A DNA stretch of 64,000 nucleotides from Rhizobium etli 8C-3 (GCF_001908375.1 NZ_CP017244.1:62001-126000); one strand, 5' to 3'; positions 36,490-45,140 are shown, counted from the stretch's first letter. Notes: generated by a model not told the origin, from the sequence alone. Translations and numbers: made by a program.

Positions 36490-37410
36490 ATGCTGCTGGC
36501 TCAGTCCGACCTTCGCTCATTAACGGTGTTTCGTGCCGTGGTGGAGCATAAGAGCTTCCTCGGTGCACAGATCAAGCTTGGCCTTAGCCAATCGGCCGTG
36601 AGCTTTCATATCAAGGCGCTGGAAGACAGGCTGGGCTTCAAGCTTTGTCGTCGCGGCCGCGGAGGCTTCGAGCTGACCGATCGGGGCGCGATCGTTCATG
36701 AGCAGTCGAAGTCGCTGTTTCTGGCGCTCAATGCCTTCGAAAGCGATCTCGGCAGTCTGAAGAACCGGATCACTGGAACGCTGAGGCTTGGGCTTGTGGA
36801 CAATACGATCACAGACACCGACCTTCCCATCCACCGTATCATCGCCCGGATAAGCGATAGGGCGCCGGAGGCCCGACTGGAACTGGTCATCGATTCTCCG
36901 GGTGCACTCTTGTCCGAAATCGCAAATGGCGGCCTCGATATCGCCATCCTGCCGGAAACCGAACCTTACCAGGGGCTGAAGCTGTCGCGCCTGCGAGACG
37001 AAAACCACTCTCTATATTGCGCAAAGGGCCATCCGCTTTTCTCATCGCCGGATGATGAGATTTTGGTGGAGCGGGTAGAGGGATTCGATTTTGTTGTCAG
37101 GCCCTATGCCAATATGCGGGAGTTGCAACATTTTCCGAAAGCGCGGGTGCGGGCGTCTGCCTCGAACATGGAAGCGCAGGCGATGTTCGTTATGTCGGGT
37201 CGCTACCTCGGATACCTGCCGGACCATTACGCAGCGGACTGGGTGCAGAAAGGCATTTTCCGAGCGGTTCTTGCAGAGGAGACGCGGATCAAGTCACCTT
37301 TCATCATCGCCACCCGCCTTGGGGAAAAGCCGTCCACCATCCTCGACTTCTTTATTCGTGAACTCGCCGGATTTGCCTCCGAGGTTCTCCACAGAAGACC
37401 CTTTTGGTGA
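36490..37410 (+). CDS. LysR-family regulator of the guanidino-compound cassette
   Basis: 306 residues. Helix-turn-helix about 5-65 (SFLGAQIKLGLSQSAVSFHIKALE), effector domain from about 90. Divergent from the ABC/agmatinase operon, the usual place of a LysR activator and its target. ATG 36490 is chosen over TTG 36484 because AAGGGA ends 7 nt upstream. The decayed GntR/Lrp material begins directly at its 3' end, so its transcript probably runs into those remnants. Confidence 0.9.
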   Translation: MLLAQSDLRSLTVFRAVVEHKSFLGAQIKLGLSQSAVSFHIKALEDRLGFKLCRRGRGGFELTDRGAIVHEQSKSLFLALNAFESDLGSLKNRITGTLRLGLVDNTITDTDLPIHRIIARISDRAPEARLELVIDSPGALLSEIANGGLDIAILPETEPYQGLKLSRLRDENHSLYCAKGHPLFSSPDDEILVERVEGFDFVVRPYANMRELQHFPKARVRASASNMEAQAMFVMSGRYLGYLPDHYAADWVQKGIFRAVLAEETRIKSPFIIATRLGEKPSTILDFFIRELAGFASEVLHRRPFW

Positions 37411-37690
37411 ACGACTGATTCAGATTTCTACCCTGCTCATCCACGAGGGTCTCGCGCGCATCCTCAAGGAAAACGATACGAGCCATTATCATGTCCTCAA
37501 TGAGAGGTTTCATGCGGCGATCTATATAGGCAGCCACAATGCCTATCCATCTGGTGGAGATCACCCTCGCAACACGGCGGCGGCTGTCGCCGTTCCGCCG
37601 GGCGCAGTTCTTGGCCGCTGGTCGTCTGGCGAAATCCCACAAGGAACACGACCTCATACTCGTCGCGATCTTGCATGTCTTGCCCCGTGG
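37409..37690 (+). pseudogene. fragment of a GntR/FCD-domain regulator
   Basis: Only the C-terminal FCD effector part is left: a first frame reads IHEGLARILKENDTSHYHV then NERFHAAIYIGSHNAY, and after a frameshift near 37545 it continues LVEITLATRRRLSPFRRAQF and SHKEHDLILVAIL. The winged-helix domain is absent. It abuts the LysR stop and is followed by an Lrp fragment. Confidence 0.7.
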
Positions 37691-37720
37691 CCACGTCTCC
37701 CCAGATCGGCTCCGCTCCCC

Positions 37721-37933
37721 GGCAAACTCCACCTCGTCGAACGGCTCATTCAGGAGCGCCCGGAATTTGTTGAATGCGACAAGATCACTGGCGACGATTC
37801 TTTCCTTGCTCGCCTCGTAGTCCATACGATCGAGCAGATGGACGATGTCCTTGAAGCGCTCTCGGAACACGCCGTCACCAGCACCGCCGTTATCAAGGGA
37901 GTGTCCGTCAAACGACGCTTGCCGCCCCTGTAG
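37721..37933 (+). pseudogene. C-terminal fragment of an Lrp/AsnC regulator
   Basis: About 70 codons ending at 37933 match the effector (RAM) domain of Lrp/AsnC proteins: RPEFVECDKITGDDSFLARL, VVHTIEQMDDVLEAL, TSTAVIKGVSVKRRLPP. No start codon or DNA-binding domain belongs to it. The stop lies 43 nt before the first hairpin of the RNA locus. Confidence 0.7.
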
Positions 37934-37975
37934 CAGCGCTGGCGGTCGGGGCGGCCTCGGATATCTTGAAGTCAT

Positions 37976-38131
37976 CGAAGCAATGCACCTCCTCCCGCAG
38001 AGCTTCGTGTTTCAGGCGACCCATTTCCTCCTCCCGAAAGGGCGCCTGACGGAACAACGGCACTCCTCCTCCCAGCCGTTGTTCAATCTTTTGGAAAAGC
38101 CTGCCGCACCTCCTCCCGCGGCAGGCTTTTT
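37976..38131 (+). ncRNA. cuckoo-type small RNA locus: four hairpins with CCUCCUCCC loops
   Basis: Four consecutive stem-loops, each with the anti-Shine-Dalgarno motif in the loop. H1 37976-38007 (arms CGAAGC..TGC / GCA..GCTTCG, loop 37987-37996). H2 38013-38048 (arms CAGGCG-CCC-TTT / AAA-GGG-CGCCTG with two bulged A). H3 38052-38084 (perfect 10-bp arms GAACAACGGC / GCCGTTGTTC). H4 38095-38130 (perfect 13-bp arms, then T), which also looks like a Rho-independent terminator. Alphaproteobacterial cuckoo RNAs (for example Rhodobacter CcsR1-4) carry two such hairpins per RNA, so this may be two tandem RNAs or one long one. No open frame explains the structure, and the arms differ while the loops are constant. 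Confidence 0.85.
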
Positions 38132-38161
38132 CGTTTTCGATACAAGCCCGGAATTCAGTCG

Positions 38162-38455
38162 TCAAAGCAGATTGCCCTGTTCCACCAGCTCTCCGGATTT
38201 CGAGACGATCGTGGATCCGTACGGTTCGCGGGACGAGATGATCAGCGCGTCATTCGGTAATGGGCGGGCCAGTTCCTTGGCCTCTTCCCATGGCGCATGC
38301 ATCCATATGTCGGTCTCTTCCTTCGTCAACAGCAAGACCGGCATGGCCTTCTCATGGATCGGCTTCACCAGGTCGTTGGGATCGGTGGTTAAAAAGCCAT
38401 TTCCATGCTTCCTCCAAGTTCCAATCTCAGCCGCGGCTGCCGGGCTGGACCACAT
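38162..38455 (-). pseudogene. C-terminal fragment of an SRAP (YedK/HMCES) protein
   Basis: The frame reads FLTTDPNDLVKPIHEKAMPV, then MHAPWEEAKELARPLPNDAL and IISSREPYGSTIVSKSGE, the C-terminal end of SOS-response-associated peptidase proteins that crosslink abasic DNA through Cys2. The catalytic N-terminus is missing; the homologous part reaches to about 38440 and is not preceded by a start region of the family. Adjacent to the LacI gene on the same strand. Confidence 0.75.
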
Positions 38456-39526
38456 CTATGCCGGCGCTTCAGCGACGGAAGCGCGCTCGATGACTTCCGT
38501 TTGAAGAACGACACGCCGGGTCTTGACGTCCTCTCCATTCAGCCGCTCGACAAGCAGCCTCGCAGCCGTTTCGCCTAGCTGATAGACGGGTTGCCGCACT
38601 ACCGTCACAGGCGGAGAAGTAACCGACGTCCAGTCTGCATCATGGAACGAGACGAGCGACAGGTCGCCTGGAATTGCAAGGCCGATCGTGCGGCTGGCCT
38701 TGAACACTTCAAGGCCGATCACGCTGTCCGAGGCGATGATCGCGGTTGGGTGTTCGTCCGCCTGCAACATCGTCGTGACGATGCGGCGTGTATCATCAGG
38801 CGTGGCCGCACCCACATGCACCCAGCGTTCCATTTCCTTCAACCCTCCCTGACGGCAGACGCCGAGAAAGCCTTCTATGCGCCGGCGCACCGATCCGGTA
38901 TTGATGTCGGCCGGTGTGTGGAAGAGGTGGTCCGGCGTGTCGCACGCAGTCAGATAGGCGATGCGGCGGTGGCCGAGCGAAAGCAGCCGCCGTGTGACAC
39001 CTTCGGCGGCGTATCTGTCATCGGCAATCACTGTGTCGACGTCGAGCGCCTCGCTGCCGCGGTCGAGCAGTGCGAGCGGTCGGCCGGAGCGGGCGGCTTC
39101 CTGCAGGTGTTCGACATCGCTCTCCTTGGAGGGCGAAACGATCAGTCCATCGACCCGCTTGGCTAGGAGCGTGCGGACCGCGGCTTTCTCGGAGGCAACG
39201 TCCTCGCCCGAATTGATGAGGATGACCGTGAACCCTGCCTGCCGGGCGACGTCGGTGATCCCCCGCACGGCGAGGCTGAAGAACGGGTTCTCGATGTCGC
39301 CCACCACCACGCCGATTGTGCCGGATCGGCCCGTCGTCATGCTGCGGGCAAGTTCGTTGGGCCGGTAGTCGAGGGCGCGGGCGGCAGCGGTCACTGCCTC
39401 GCGCACCCGGTCGCTGACGGTGCCATATCCGCCCAGAACACGCGCGGCGGTCGCCTTCGAGACGCCTGCTTTAAGCGCGACGTCGGCGACGGTGACGGAG
39501 GAGGATCGGGGCGGCGGCTGGTCCAT
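38456..39526 (-). CDS. LacI-family transcriptional repressor
   Basis: 356 residues. N-terminal helix-turn-helix (TVADVALKAGVSKATAARVL) and hinge (about 10-65), then a periplasmic-binding-protein-like effector domain. The ATG at 39526 has AAGG about 10 nt upstream. Divergent from the ABC operon starting at 39720. Two identical palindromes GAGACCGGTCTC between the genes are the probable operators; the effector should be the transported compound or a metabolite. Confidence 0.93.
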   Translation of the reverse strand: MDQPPPRSSSVTVADVALKAGVSKATAARVLGGYGTVSDRVREAVTAAARALDYRPNELARSMTTGRSGTIGVVVGDIENPFFSLAVRGITDVARQAGFTVILINSGEDVASEKAAVRTLLAKRVDGLIVSPSKESDVEHLQEAARSGRPLALLDRGSEALDVDTVIADDRYAAEGVTRRLLSLGHRRIAYLTACDTPDHLFHTPADINTGSVRRRIEGFLGVCRQGGLKEMERWVHVGAATPDDTRRIVTTMLQADEHPTAIIASDSVIGLEVFKASRTIGLAIPGDLSLVSFHDADWTSVTSPPVTVVRQPVYQLGETAARLLVERLNGEDVKTRRVVLQTEVIERASVAEAPA

Positions 39527-39578
39527 GAACGCTAGCCTTACAAGAGATATTGACGACTGGCAAATGCGAAGATAACTA

Positions 39579-39584
39579 TTGACA
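39579..39584 (+). promoter_or_regulatory. -35-like TTGACA of the ABC operon
   Basis: TTGACA immediately upstream of the first LacI operator; a -10 about 17 bp away would overlap the first palindrome. The assignment is approximate because no perfect -10 is seen. Confidence 0.4.
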
Positions 39585-39593
39585 AAAATCAAA

Positions 39594-39605
39594 GAGACCG
39601 GTCTC
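39594..39605. promoter_or_regulatory. LacI-family operator 1
   Basis: Perfect 12-bp palindrome GAGACCGGTCTC with the central CG typical for LacI-family sites. Confidence 0.85.
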
Positions 39606-39615
39606 ATTCATTAAA

Positions 39616-39627
39616 GAGACCGGTCTC
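39616..39627. promoter_or_regulatory. LacI-family operator 2
   Basis: Second identical palindrome GAGACCGGTCTC, 22 bp from the first (centre to centre, about two helical turns), so two repressor dimers would bind the same DNA face. Confidence 0.85.
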
Positions 39628-39719
39628 AAATACAAGAAAATGCTCATCTCCGTCATCCGCGGGATCGGATCTGTACGTCTTGAAGCATCGCAACTAAACC
39701 ACCAGAGGAGACCAAAAAA

Positions 39720-40556
39720 ATGAAAATTTCCGAAGTTGTCAGTTCCCCCTTCGTCATATTGCGCACCGCTCTCGTCGCGGCCGCTCTAGGCATAGCGGCA
39801 GGGGCGATGGCACCCGCCGTCGCCGAAGACAATCCCTATGGCTTGATCGACCCGACCGTCATCAGCGTCGGCACAATGGGCGACGCCAAGCCTTATGCCT
39901 TCACCACCTCCGACGGAAACTTCACGGGCTTCGACATTGAACTGTTCCTCAATGTGGCCGAGCGGATCGGCTTCAAGAAAGAGCAGGTGATCTTCACCGG
40001 CCAGGAGTTCTCCGCCCTCATGCCGTCCGTCGCCAACAGCCGATTCGACATTGCTGCGGCCGCAATCGGGACGACGGACAAGCGCAAGGAGACGGTCGAT
40101 TTCTCCGACGGATATCTGGCAGGCTATCTCACTGTGCTTACGCCGGATGCCGGCATCACCGACGCTGCCGGCCTCAAGGGCAAGCGGCTCGGTGTCGTGC
40201 AGGGCACGCTCCAGGAAATCTATGCCGAGAAGAACTTCACCGACGCCGATCTCGTCAAATTCCCGGACAACAACTCCGCCGTTGCAGCGCTCAACAACGG
40301 CAGCATCGACGCGCATTTTCTCGATTACGAGGCGGCGAAGGACTATTCAGGCCGTTATCCGGAGCTGAAGGTGGCGGTCAATATTCCAAGCTTCGATGCG
40401 CCGGCCGGATTCGTCGTGCGCAAGGGCAACGACGCGCTGCGCGAGGCATTGAACAAGGGCCTTGGCGCCGCCATGCAGGACGGCACCTGGAAAACGCTCC
40501 ATGAAAAGTGGTTCCCCGGCACGCCGATGCCGGCCGCATACCTTCCCAAGCCTTGA
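39720..40556 (+). CDS. periplasmic solute-binding protein (SBP family 3)
   Basis: 278 residues. Signal peptide with Ala/Gly-rich core ending near residue 36 (APAVAE). Mature part has [32 protein letters not shown] and [20 protein letters not shown], typical of polar amino-acid/opine-type receptors. First gene of a LacI-controlled operon; GAGGAG lies upstream of the ATG. Substrate unknown; the two oxidoreductases downstream suggest an amino compound or opine/sugar-amine. Confidence 0.92.
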   Translation: MKISEVVSSPFVILRTALVAAALGIAAGAMAPAVAEDNPYGLIDPTVISVGTMGDAKPYAFTTSDGNFTGFDIELFLNVAERIGFKKEQVIFTGQEFSALMPSVANSRFDIAAAAIGTTDKRKETVDFSDGYLAGYLTVLTPDAGITDAAGLKGKRLGVVQGTLQEIYAEKNFTDADLVKFPDNNSAVAALNNGSIDAHFLDYEAAKDYSGRYPELKVAVNIPSFDAPAGFVVRKGNDALREALNKGLGAAMQDGTWKTLHEKWFPGTPMPAAYLPKP

Positions 40557-40565
40557 TTTCGCTTT

Positions 40566-40593
40566 CCGGTCCGGCTGCTGCTCGTCGGACCGG
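40566..40593 (+). terminator. intercistronic hairpin after the binding-protein gene
   Basis: CCGGTCCG (40566-40573) pairs perfectly with CGGACCGG (40586-40593), 10 nt after the stop, followed by a T-rich but broken run. Such structures after SBP genes usually attenuate or protect the upstream mRNA. Confidence 0.6.
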
Positions 40594-40616
40594 CTTCTTG
40601 TTTAAGGGACCGCCTG

Positions 40617-42137
40617 ATGAACTGGCTTGAAAACCTGCGCCGCAGCTTCCTCGACTGGAACGCCATGGCCGAAGTGCTGCCGACCATGATTACGGTCGGC
40701 CTCAAGAACACGCTGATCCTTGCGGCAGCCTCGACGGTGCTTGGCGTCATCATCGGCATGGTGCTCGCCATCATGGGCATTTCCCGTTCGCCTTGGCTGC
40801 GCATCCCGGCCCGCATCTATACGGACGCCTTCCGCGGCTTGCCGGCCATCGTCACCATTCTCCTGATCGGTCAAGGTTTTGCGCGGCTTGGCCGGGAGCT
40901 CTTCGGTCCGTCGCCCTATCCGCTCGGCATCCTCGCGCTCAGCCTAATCGCCGGCGCCTACATCGGCGAAATCTTCCGCTCAGGCATCCAAAGCGTCGAT
41001 CGCGGCCAGATGGAAGCCTGCCGCGCGCTCAGCATGAGCTATGGTCAGGGCATGCGGCTCATCGTCGTGCCGCAGGGGGTGCGACGCGTGCTGCCGGCGC
41101 TGGTCAATCAGTTCATCGGCAACGTCAAGGATTCGAGCCTCGTCTATTTCCTCGGCCTGCTCGCCTCCGAACGCGAGATCTTCCGCGTTGGCCAGGATCA
41201 GGCCGTGGTAACCGGCAATCTTTCGCCTCTGCTTCTGGCGGGCGTCTTCTACCTCGTTGTCACCGTGCCGCTCACCCATGTTGTCAATGCCATCGACAAC
41301 CGCTTGCGGCTCGGCAAGCAGCGCCCGGCGATCGTCACGAGCGGGCTGGAGGAAGTTAGCGAACTCGACGGTGCCAATCGCGGTGCCCTCGCGGCGGATC
41401 AAGCCTCGTTCAAGGGTGGCAGTCTCGACGTGCGCAACCTTGGTATGGCCTATGGCGAATTGGAAGTGCTCAAGGGCGTCGATCTTTCGGTAAAGGCGGG
41501 CAGCGTCACCTGCATCATCGGCCCCTCCGGATCCGGCAAGTCGACCCTGCTACGCTGTCTCAACCGTCTCGTCGAACCGAGGCGCGGCGACATTCTTCTC
41601 GATGGCGACAGCATTCTCGCCATGAAGCCGGAAACGCTGCGCCGCCGTGTTGGCATGGTCTTCCAGCATTTCAATCTTTTCCCGGATCACACAGCGCTCG
41701 AGAACGTCATGCTGTCGCTGACGAAAATCAAGGGCCTGGCGACGGCCGAAGCCGAGCGCATCGCCAAGGCGCGGCTCGCCGATGTCGGACTCGCCGGCCG
41801 CCAGCATCACCGGCCGGGTGGTCTTTCCGGCGGCCAGCAGCAGCGTGTCGCCATCGCCCGCGCGCTCGCCATGGAGCCGGAGGTCATTCTGTTCGACGAG
41901 GTGACGAGCGCACTCGACCCCGAACTGGTCAAGGGGGTGCTGAACCTCATGGCCGATCTCGGCAGTCGCGGCATGACCATGGTGGTCGTCACGCACGAAA
42001 TGGGCTTCGCCCGGCGCGTCGCCGATCAGGTCGTGTTCATGGACGAGGGACGCGTCATGGAAGCGGGCACGCCTGATGCGATCTTCGACAATCCGCAGAG
42101 CCCGCGCCTGCAACGCTTTCTTGCGGAAGTTCTCTGA
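40617..42137 (+). CDS. fused ABC permease-ATP-binding protein
   Basis: 506 residues. Residues 1-235 are a HisMQ-type permease (about five helices; EAA loop GIQSVDRGQMEACRALSMSYG). A linker of about 30 residues leads into an ATPase (about 265-506) with [44 protein letters not shown] and VTHEMGFA. One gene therefore supplies both channel and motor, and two copies would make the complete transporter. No separate permease or ATPase follows, consistent with a real fusion. AAGGGA lies about 7 nt before the ATG. Confidence 0.94.
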   Translation: MNWLENLRRSFLDWNAMAEVLPTMITVGLKNTLILAAASTVLGVIIGMVLAIMGISRSPWLRIPARIYTDAFRGLPAIVTILLIGQGFARLGRELFGPSPYPLGILALSLIAGAYIGEIFRSGIQSVDRGQMEACRALSMSYGQGMRLIVVPQGVRRVLPALVNQFIGNVKDSSLVYFLGLLASEREIFRVGQDQAVVTGNLSPLLLAGVFYLVVTVPLTHVVNAIDNRLRLGKQRPAIVTSGLEEVSELDGANRGALAADQASFKGGSLDVRNLGMAYGELEVLKGVDLSVKAGSVTCIIGPSGSGKSTLLRCLNRLVEPRRGDILLDGDSILAMKPETLRRRVGMVFQHFNLFPDHTALENVMLSLTKIKGLATAEAERIAKARLADVGLAGRQHHRPGGLSGGQQQRVAIARALAMEPEVILFDEVTSALDPELVKGVLNLMADLGSRGMTMVVVTHEMGFARRVADQVVFMDEGRVMEAGTPDAIFDNPQSPRLQRFLAEVL

Positions 42138-42157
42138 CCCCGACCAAGGGAGATCAC

Positions 42158-43186
42158 ATGACACAAATGATAAGATGGGGCGTGCTTGGCTGCGCCGGGA
42201 TCGCGATCAAGGCGGTCATCCCCGCGATTCAGTCTAGCCGATCCGGACGGGTTGCGGCGATCGCCTCGCGCGACCTGAAGAGGGCGGAGGAAACGGCGGC
42301 GGCGTTCGGCATTGCCAAGGCCTATGGCAACTACGAAAGCCTGCTTGCCGACGCCGAGATCGACGCGATTTATAACCCGCTGCCCAATCACCTGCATGTG
42401 CCGCTGACGATCAAGGCGCTGGAACAGGGAAAGCCGGTGCTGTGCGAAAAGCCGATCGCCCTGAGCGCCGGCGAGGCCATGAAACTGGCGGCCGCGCAGA
42501 AGGCGGCAAACCTACCGGTCGCCGAAGCCTTCATGGTACGCCACCATCCGCAGTGGAAGAAGGCGCGGACGCTGGTCGCCGAAGGGCGGATCGGCGAGGC
42601 TCGAGTCATCCAGACGATCTTCTCCTACTATCTCGACGATCCGCGGAACGTGCGAAACCAGGCCGATATCGGCGGCGGCGGACTGTTCGACGTCGGATGC
42701 TACGCCGTCAACACGGCGCGCTACCTGTTCGATGCCGAACCCTTGCGGGCGATCGCGTTGATGGAACGCGACCCGGCCTTCGGTACGGACCGCCTCGCGA
42801 GCGGACTGCTGGAGTTTCCCGAGGGACGGCAGCTCGTCTTCACCTGCTCGACGCAGCTTGCCCGCACGCAGAAGGTGACGGTTCTCGGAGCGCGCGGGCG
42901 TCTGGAGATCCCCATTCCCTTCAACGCGGCGGCCGACGAGCCGACCGTACTGATCCTCGACGACGGCCGCGACCTTGCCGGCGGCGGGCGGGAGGAGATC
43001 GCCATCGCGCCGGTCGACCCATACCGCGAACAAGCCGACGCTTTCGCCGAAGCCGTTCTCTCCGGCAAACCGCTCGAAACGGGACTGGATGATGCGATCG
43101 CCAACATGAAGGCGATCGAAGCACTGTTCCGCTCCGCAGTCACCGGCCGCTGGGAAGAGCCTGACCCGTTCCATTCACCTGCATGA
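42158..43186 (+). CDS. Gfo/Idh/MocA-family NAD(P)-dependent oxidoreductase
   Basis: 342 residues. N-terminal Rossmann motif GVLGCAGIAIKAVIPAI, the EKPIAL motif with the catalytic-type Lys, and the C-terminal alpha/beta domain with GGGGLFDVGCYAVN. These enzymes oxidise sugars, inositols, or imines. Third gene of the LacI-controlled operon, 20 nt after the transporter gene. Likely acts on the imported compound together with the following flavoprotein. Confidence 0.92.
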   Translation: MTQMIRWGVLGCAGIAIKAVIPAIQSSRSGRVAAIASRDLKRAEETAAAFGIAKAYGNYESLLADAEIDAIYNPLPNHLHVPLTIKALEQGKPVLCEKPIALSAGEAMKLAAAQKAANLPVAEAFMVRHHPQWKKARTLVAEGRIGEARVIQTIFSYYLDDPRNVRNQADIGGGGLFDVGCYAVNTARYLFDAEPLRAIALMERDPAFGTDRLASGLLEFPEGRQLVFTCSTQLARTQKVTVLGARGRLEIPIPFNAAADEPTVLILDDGRDLAGGGREEIAIAPVDPYREQADAFAEAVLSGKPLETGLDDAIANMKAIEALFRSAVTGRWEEPDPFHSPA

Positions 43187-43208
43187 CCAAGCGATTGAAA
43201 GAAATTCC

Positions 43209-44339
43209 ATGACAGACAACACCATATCTTCGGCAATCATCATCGGCGCCGGCATCTTCGGCGTCTCCACGGGCGTCCAGCTCGTCCGCCGCGGCATCCG
43301 CGTTACTATCCTCAATGACGGTCCGCCGGCCAACGGCGCCTCTGGCCGCTCGCTCTCCTGGTTGAACTCGGCGCGCATGCGCTCGGAACCCTATCACCGC
43401 CTGCGCATGGCCGGCATCGATCGCTACCGCACGCTCTCAGTGCGGTATCCCGATGCCGGCTGGCTTCGCTTCGACGGCGGCCTGACCTGGGATGGCGACG
43501 ATGAACGCAACGAGATCGCCGCCGCCTATCGCCATGAGGTATCACTTGCCTATGACGCGCAGCGGCTTTCTGCAGACGACGTCGCCGGCGTCACGCCCGG
43601 CCTCGATGCACGCGCGATCACGCCGCAGGGGGCGATCTTCAATCCGGGCGAGGGATGGGTTGACCTGCCGACCCTGATCGGCGTGCTTCTGGAGGAGTTT
43701 TCCGCGCGCGGGGGCACGCTGGTGACAGACCAGGGGGCGGCACGGGTGCTAGTCGAGGGTGGCCGCGCCCTCGGCGCCGAGACAGCGACGGGCGGCCGCT
43801 TCCGGGCCGATGCCGTCGTGCTTGCGACGGGTCCCGCCGTACCGAATATGGTAGCGGAAAGCGGTCAGACGATCGATGATGGAACCCCGGTTGCGCTGCT
43901 GGTGCAGACCAAACCGCTCGCTCATCCCCTGCGCGCCGTTCTCAACACGCCACGCGTCGCCGTGCGTCCGGCGCCGGGCGGCACCTTCTCGCTGGATGCC
44001 GATTGGGCCGCCGACGAAGGCGTGAAGGTGCGTCCAGATGGCGGGTATGACATCGACGAGACTGTGGTGAATGCCCTGCTGGCCGAGGCAGCCAAGGTAA
44101 TGGAGGACAATCCGAAGCTTGAAGTCGCGTCCATCGGAGTCGGTGGCAAGCCGATCCCCGGCGATGGCGAACCGGTGATCGGTGCCCTCAAGGCCATTCC
44201 CGGCTACTACGTCGCCTTCAGCCACAGCGGGGCAACGCTCGGCCCAATCGTGGGTGAGTTGCTCGCCTACGAGGTCGCGACGGGCGCTGAGCATCCCATG
44301 CTCGCCACGTTCCGCCCCGAGCGCTTCCTGTCGCAGTAA
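43209..44339 (+). CDS. FAD-dependent amine/amino-acid oxidase (DAO family)
   Basis: 376 residues. N-terminal FAD motif IIIGAGIFGVSTGVQLVRRG, second GRSLSWLNSARM segment, and the C-terminal FAD-contact region (GYYVAFSHSGATLGPIVG). Family members oxidise C-N bonds of amino acids, sarcosine, glycine or opines. Last gene of the operon, 22 nt after the Gfo/Idh/MocA gene. Together with an SBP-3 importer this suggests catabolism of an N-substituted amino acid; this is inference. Confidence 0.9.
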   Translation: MTDNTISSAIIIGAGIFGVSTGVQLVRRGIRVTILNDGPPANGASGRSLSWLNSARMRSEPYHRLRMAGIDRYRTLSVRYPDAGWLRFDGGLTWDGDDERNEIAAAYRHEVSLAYDAQRLSADDVAGVTPGLDARAITPQGAIFNPGEGWVDLPTLIGVLLEEFSARGGTLVTDQGAARVLVEGGRALGAETATGGRFRADAVVLATGPAVPNMVAESGQTIDDGTPVALLVQTKPLAHPLRAVLNTPRVAVRPAPGGTFSLDADWAADEGVKVRPDGGYDIDETVVNALLAEAAKVMEDNPKLEVASIGVGGKPIPGDGEPVIGALKAIPGYYVAFSHSGATLGPIVGELLAYEVATGAEHPMLATFRPERFLSQ

Positions 44340-44345
44340 CGCCGT

Positions 44346-44368
44346 GGGGAACCAGGGAATGATTCCCC
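44346..44368 (+). terminator. weak hairpin after the operon
   Basis: GGGGAA and TTCCCC arms around an 11-nt loop, 6 nt after the last stop. No T-run follows. Confidence 0.35.
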
Positions 44369-44526
44369 GACGTGCAGTACGAAGCCTCGGGAAACGAGAG
44401 CTCCCCTCGCGTTGCGGGCTGAAAGTCCTCAAACCTTGCGGGGTTCTCTTCCAGCTTGGCCTCGGCTGCGATGTCTCGATCCCGTAGAACATGGTGCCCC
44501 AAAAGCTCGAAACAAAGGGTGTCGCT

Positions 44527-44578
44527 TGGCAGTTAAATATGAGACTGCGGCTGTTTCGACTGGTTTGGCATTTAAAGC
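44527..44578. repeat. IS-end-like short repeats (left set)
   Basis: Two copies of a TGGCA(G/T)TTAAA-type motif (44527-44544 and 44566-44578). The same motif occurs inverted at 45054-45090 and 47312-47376. Multiple short terminal repeats of this kind are usual at ends of IS21-type elements; no transposase of that family is left. Confidence 0.45.
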
Positions 44579-45051
44579 GGGTCTTCCTCAATTTGTGTGG
44601 TCACTCAGCGTTAGACATGATGCCGCTATGGGCGGGCATGCAAACCAAATCGAAATGGTCGCCCGGTCCAGGGGCAAAAGTTCTGGTTGTCGCGCTCACT
44701 GATGATGACAGTTGGGTTGTTTCCGCTGCCGGACCAGCTTTCGGCATTTGCCCTGATTGCGGACGGCTGACCCGAAATCGGCACGGTTGGTCCAACCGAG
44801 GTCTTCAAGATCTGCCGGTCCAGGGCAAGACCGTCACGGTGAAGCTTCGGTTGAGCCGCTGGCGGTGCGCACATCAGAACTGTGAACGCAACGCCATCGA
44901 ATTGCCCTGGAGCAACGGCCAGGCGGAAGGCCAGATCAACCGCCTGAAGACGATCAAACGTGCGATGTATGGCAGAGCAGGCACGGAGCTCCTGAGAGCA
45001 CGCATGTTACCGCTCATCAATAATCATCACCACACAAATTCAGGAAGACCC
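44579..45051 (+). mobile_element. internally deleted ISL3-family element
   Basis: 473 bp with imperfect terminal inverted repeats: GGGTCTTCCTCAATTTGTGT at the left, and at the right the reverse complement of GGGTCTTCCTGAATTTGTGT, 19 of 20 equal. Inside, a frame to 45057 holds the N-terminal zinc-binding part (CPDCGRL and RCAHQNCER) joined directly to the C-terminal end (ELPWSNGQAEGQINRLKTIK); the DDE catalytic core is deleted in frame. It cannot transpose itself but could be mobilised. No clear target duplication. Confidence 0.8.
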
Positions 45052-45053
45052 AA

Positions 45054-45140
45054 TTAAATGGCAATTCTCAATTTATGTGCGTACCTAACTATTATTGCAC
45101 CCAGAGTCTGGCAAATTAAATTGAAAGCGACACGGCTTGG
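45054..45140. repeat. IS-end-like short repeats (middle set)
   Basis: TTAAATGGCAATTCTCAA at 45054 resembles TTAAATGCCAAGTCTCAA at 47351 in the same orientation, followed by a TGGCAAATTAAATTGAAA segment that resembles the left set. So one right-end-like and one left-end-like block lie next to each other. Confidence 0.4.
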
